Positions 63,515 to 64,000 of a DNA stretch of 64,000 nt are shown in pieces. Origin of the DNA: Lachnospiraceae bacterium UBA935. Lineage in GTDB: Bacteria; Bacillota; Clostridia; Lachnospirales; Lachnospiraceae. Below the pieces are notes generated by a model. The model ran no database searches and was not told the origin of the DNA. It saw only the letters and a list, made by a program, of their open reading frames with translations. How positions within the stretch are numbered: position 1 is the first letter of the stretch; each line of letters starts with the position of its first letter. The translations under genes were made by a program, and so were the position numbers. The stretch spans positions 1 to 64,000 of the forward strand of contig DBDJ01000024.1 in the NCBI GenBank assembly GCA_002293525.1, written 5' to 3'.

Positions 63515-64000
63515 TCATACCCTTATAATGGCATCAGCCAGATTATCCAATCTGTTATCGTGATTAGATAAAAGAATAAGATTACTTAATTTTATTGCTT
63601 CCAAATATTTGATTAAATTATTACAGGTTTTTTTATCCAATGCGGTAAAAGGCTCATCTAGTATCAATAAGTCGAACGATTTTAAAAGAGTGTAGGTTAT
63701 TCTTACCTTTTGCATTTCACCTCCAGAAAGAGAGTGCATTTTCCGTGAATAGAAGTCCTTTATTTCAAACAAAGTATCCGCAAAAATTAAGTCAATAGAT
63801 TTTTCCTCAATCGCAGCCGATAAACTATTTTTATTATTATCTACTAATGCTTCTCTCAGATACTCTTCTACAGTCAAATCTGATTCCGGTTTATGTTGCT
63901 GTAACAAGATGGATATTCTCTTGGCACGTAAATCATACATATCAATATCTCTTATGTCTCTTGCAGATATTCGGATGTATCCCATATTTAAGTTTTGAAT
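63515..64000 (-). CDS. ABC transporter ATP-binding protein, partial (5' end outside window)
   Basis: C-terminal about 160 residues of an ABC ATPase. Q-loop region ISILLQQHKP, signature LSGGEMQKVRI, Walker B LLILDEPF, D-loop ALDKKT and His switch LSNHD. The frame is open to the window edge, so Walker A lies outside. AT-rich relative to the importer operon. Likely an exporter-type or small ATPase; partner not visible. Confidence 0.8.
   Translation of the reverse strand: MQNLNMGYIRISARDIRDIDMYDLRAKRISILLQQHKPESDLTVEEYLREALVDNNKNSLSAAIEEKSIDLIFADTLFEIKDFYSRKMHSLSGGEMQKVRITYTLLKSFDLLILDEPFTALDKKTCNNLIKYLEAIKLSNLILLSNHDNRLDNLADAIIRV

Overview
This window reads as the chromosome of an anaerobic, spore-forming Firmicute of the class Clostridia, most like Lachnospiraceae. 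The evidence is gene content: spoIIM beside xerD and a NUDIX gene, yqeG-aroE/aroK-aroQ-efp in one run, a DUF5688-type protein, NADP-type glutamate dehydrogenase, and BglG/LicT-type antitermination of a PTS operon. Most chromosomal genes run on the minus strand and are moderately GC-rich (row 45181-45240 is 38/60 G+C).

Region 1 (1-14140) holds an FUSC/HAD fusion protein, hflX, aroA, a 5'-truncated secreted GH20 hexosaminidase and a five-gene sugar PTS operon (licT-crr-ptsI-ptsH-nagE). That operon has a consensus promoter and a textbook RAT/terminator switch in its leader. A plus-strand DAHP synthase follows, with an array of 18-bp repeats directly upstream of its -35 box.

Region 2 (14144-37812) is the striking part: a strongly AT-rich biosynthetic island (row 35041-35100 is 12/60 G+C) fitted between the stop codons of the DAHP synthase gene and xerD. 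It encodes a full set of leucine-type 2-oxoacid chain-extension enzymes (two LeuA/DRE-TIM synthases, LeuC, LeuD, a LeuB-like dehydrogenase, plus IlvD). It also encodes LuxC-type acyl reductase and LuxE-type acyl-protein synthetase without luciferase, an ACP, an AMP ligase, a divergent KAS III, a class III aminotransferase, an aldo/keto reductase, an O-methyltransferase and four radical SAM enzymes (two with N-terminal B12-type domains). In its middle lies an AgrC/AgrA-like two-component system. Two promoter regions in the island share an identical architecture: two tandem 21-bp motifs, then 17 bp, then a -10 box. These are probably the operators of that LytTR regulator. The sensor kinase is split by one base in a run of nine T, which could be a phase switch, a decay mutation or a sequencing error. 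I infer that the island makes a small chain-extended, methylated, reduced or aminated metabolite under its own two-component control; the product cannot be read from sequence.

Region 3 (37824-46952) is housekeeping: xerD, spoIIM, a NUDIX hydrolase, a type Ic aspartate aminotransferase, lgt, a domain-permuted GH3 glycosidase and gdhA. Region 4 (47153-50034) is a metal-resistance cassette (CsoR regulator, methyltransferase, P1B ATPase) with a visible promoter and operator. Region 5 (50096-64000) carries a helical protein, an oxidoreductase, an SH3b protein, tRNA-Arg, DUF5688, efp, aroQ, an aroE-aroK fusion, yqeG, a five-gene oligopeptide-type ABC importer and a partial ABC ATPase. A recurring oddity is short (10-24 bp) tandem repeats in intergenic spacers, several of which duplicate the ribosome binding site of the next gene.
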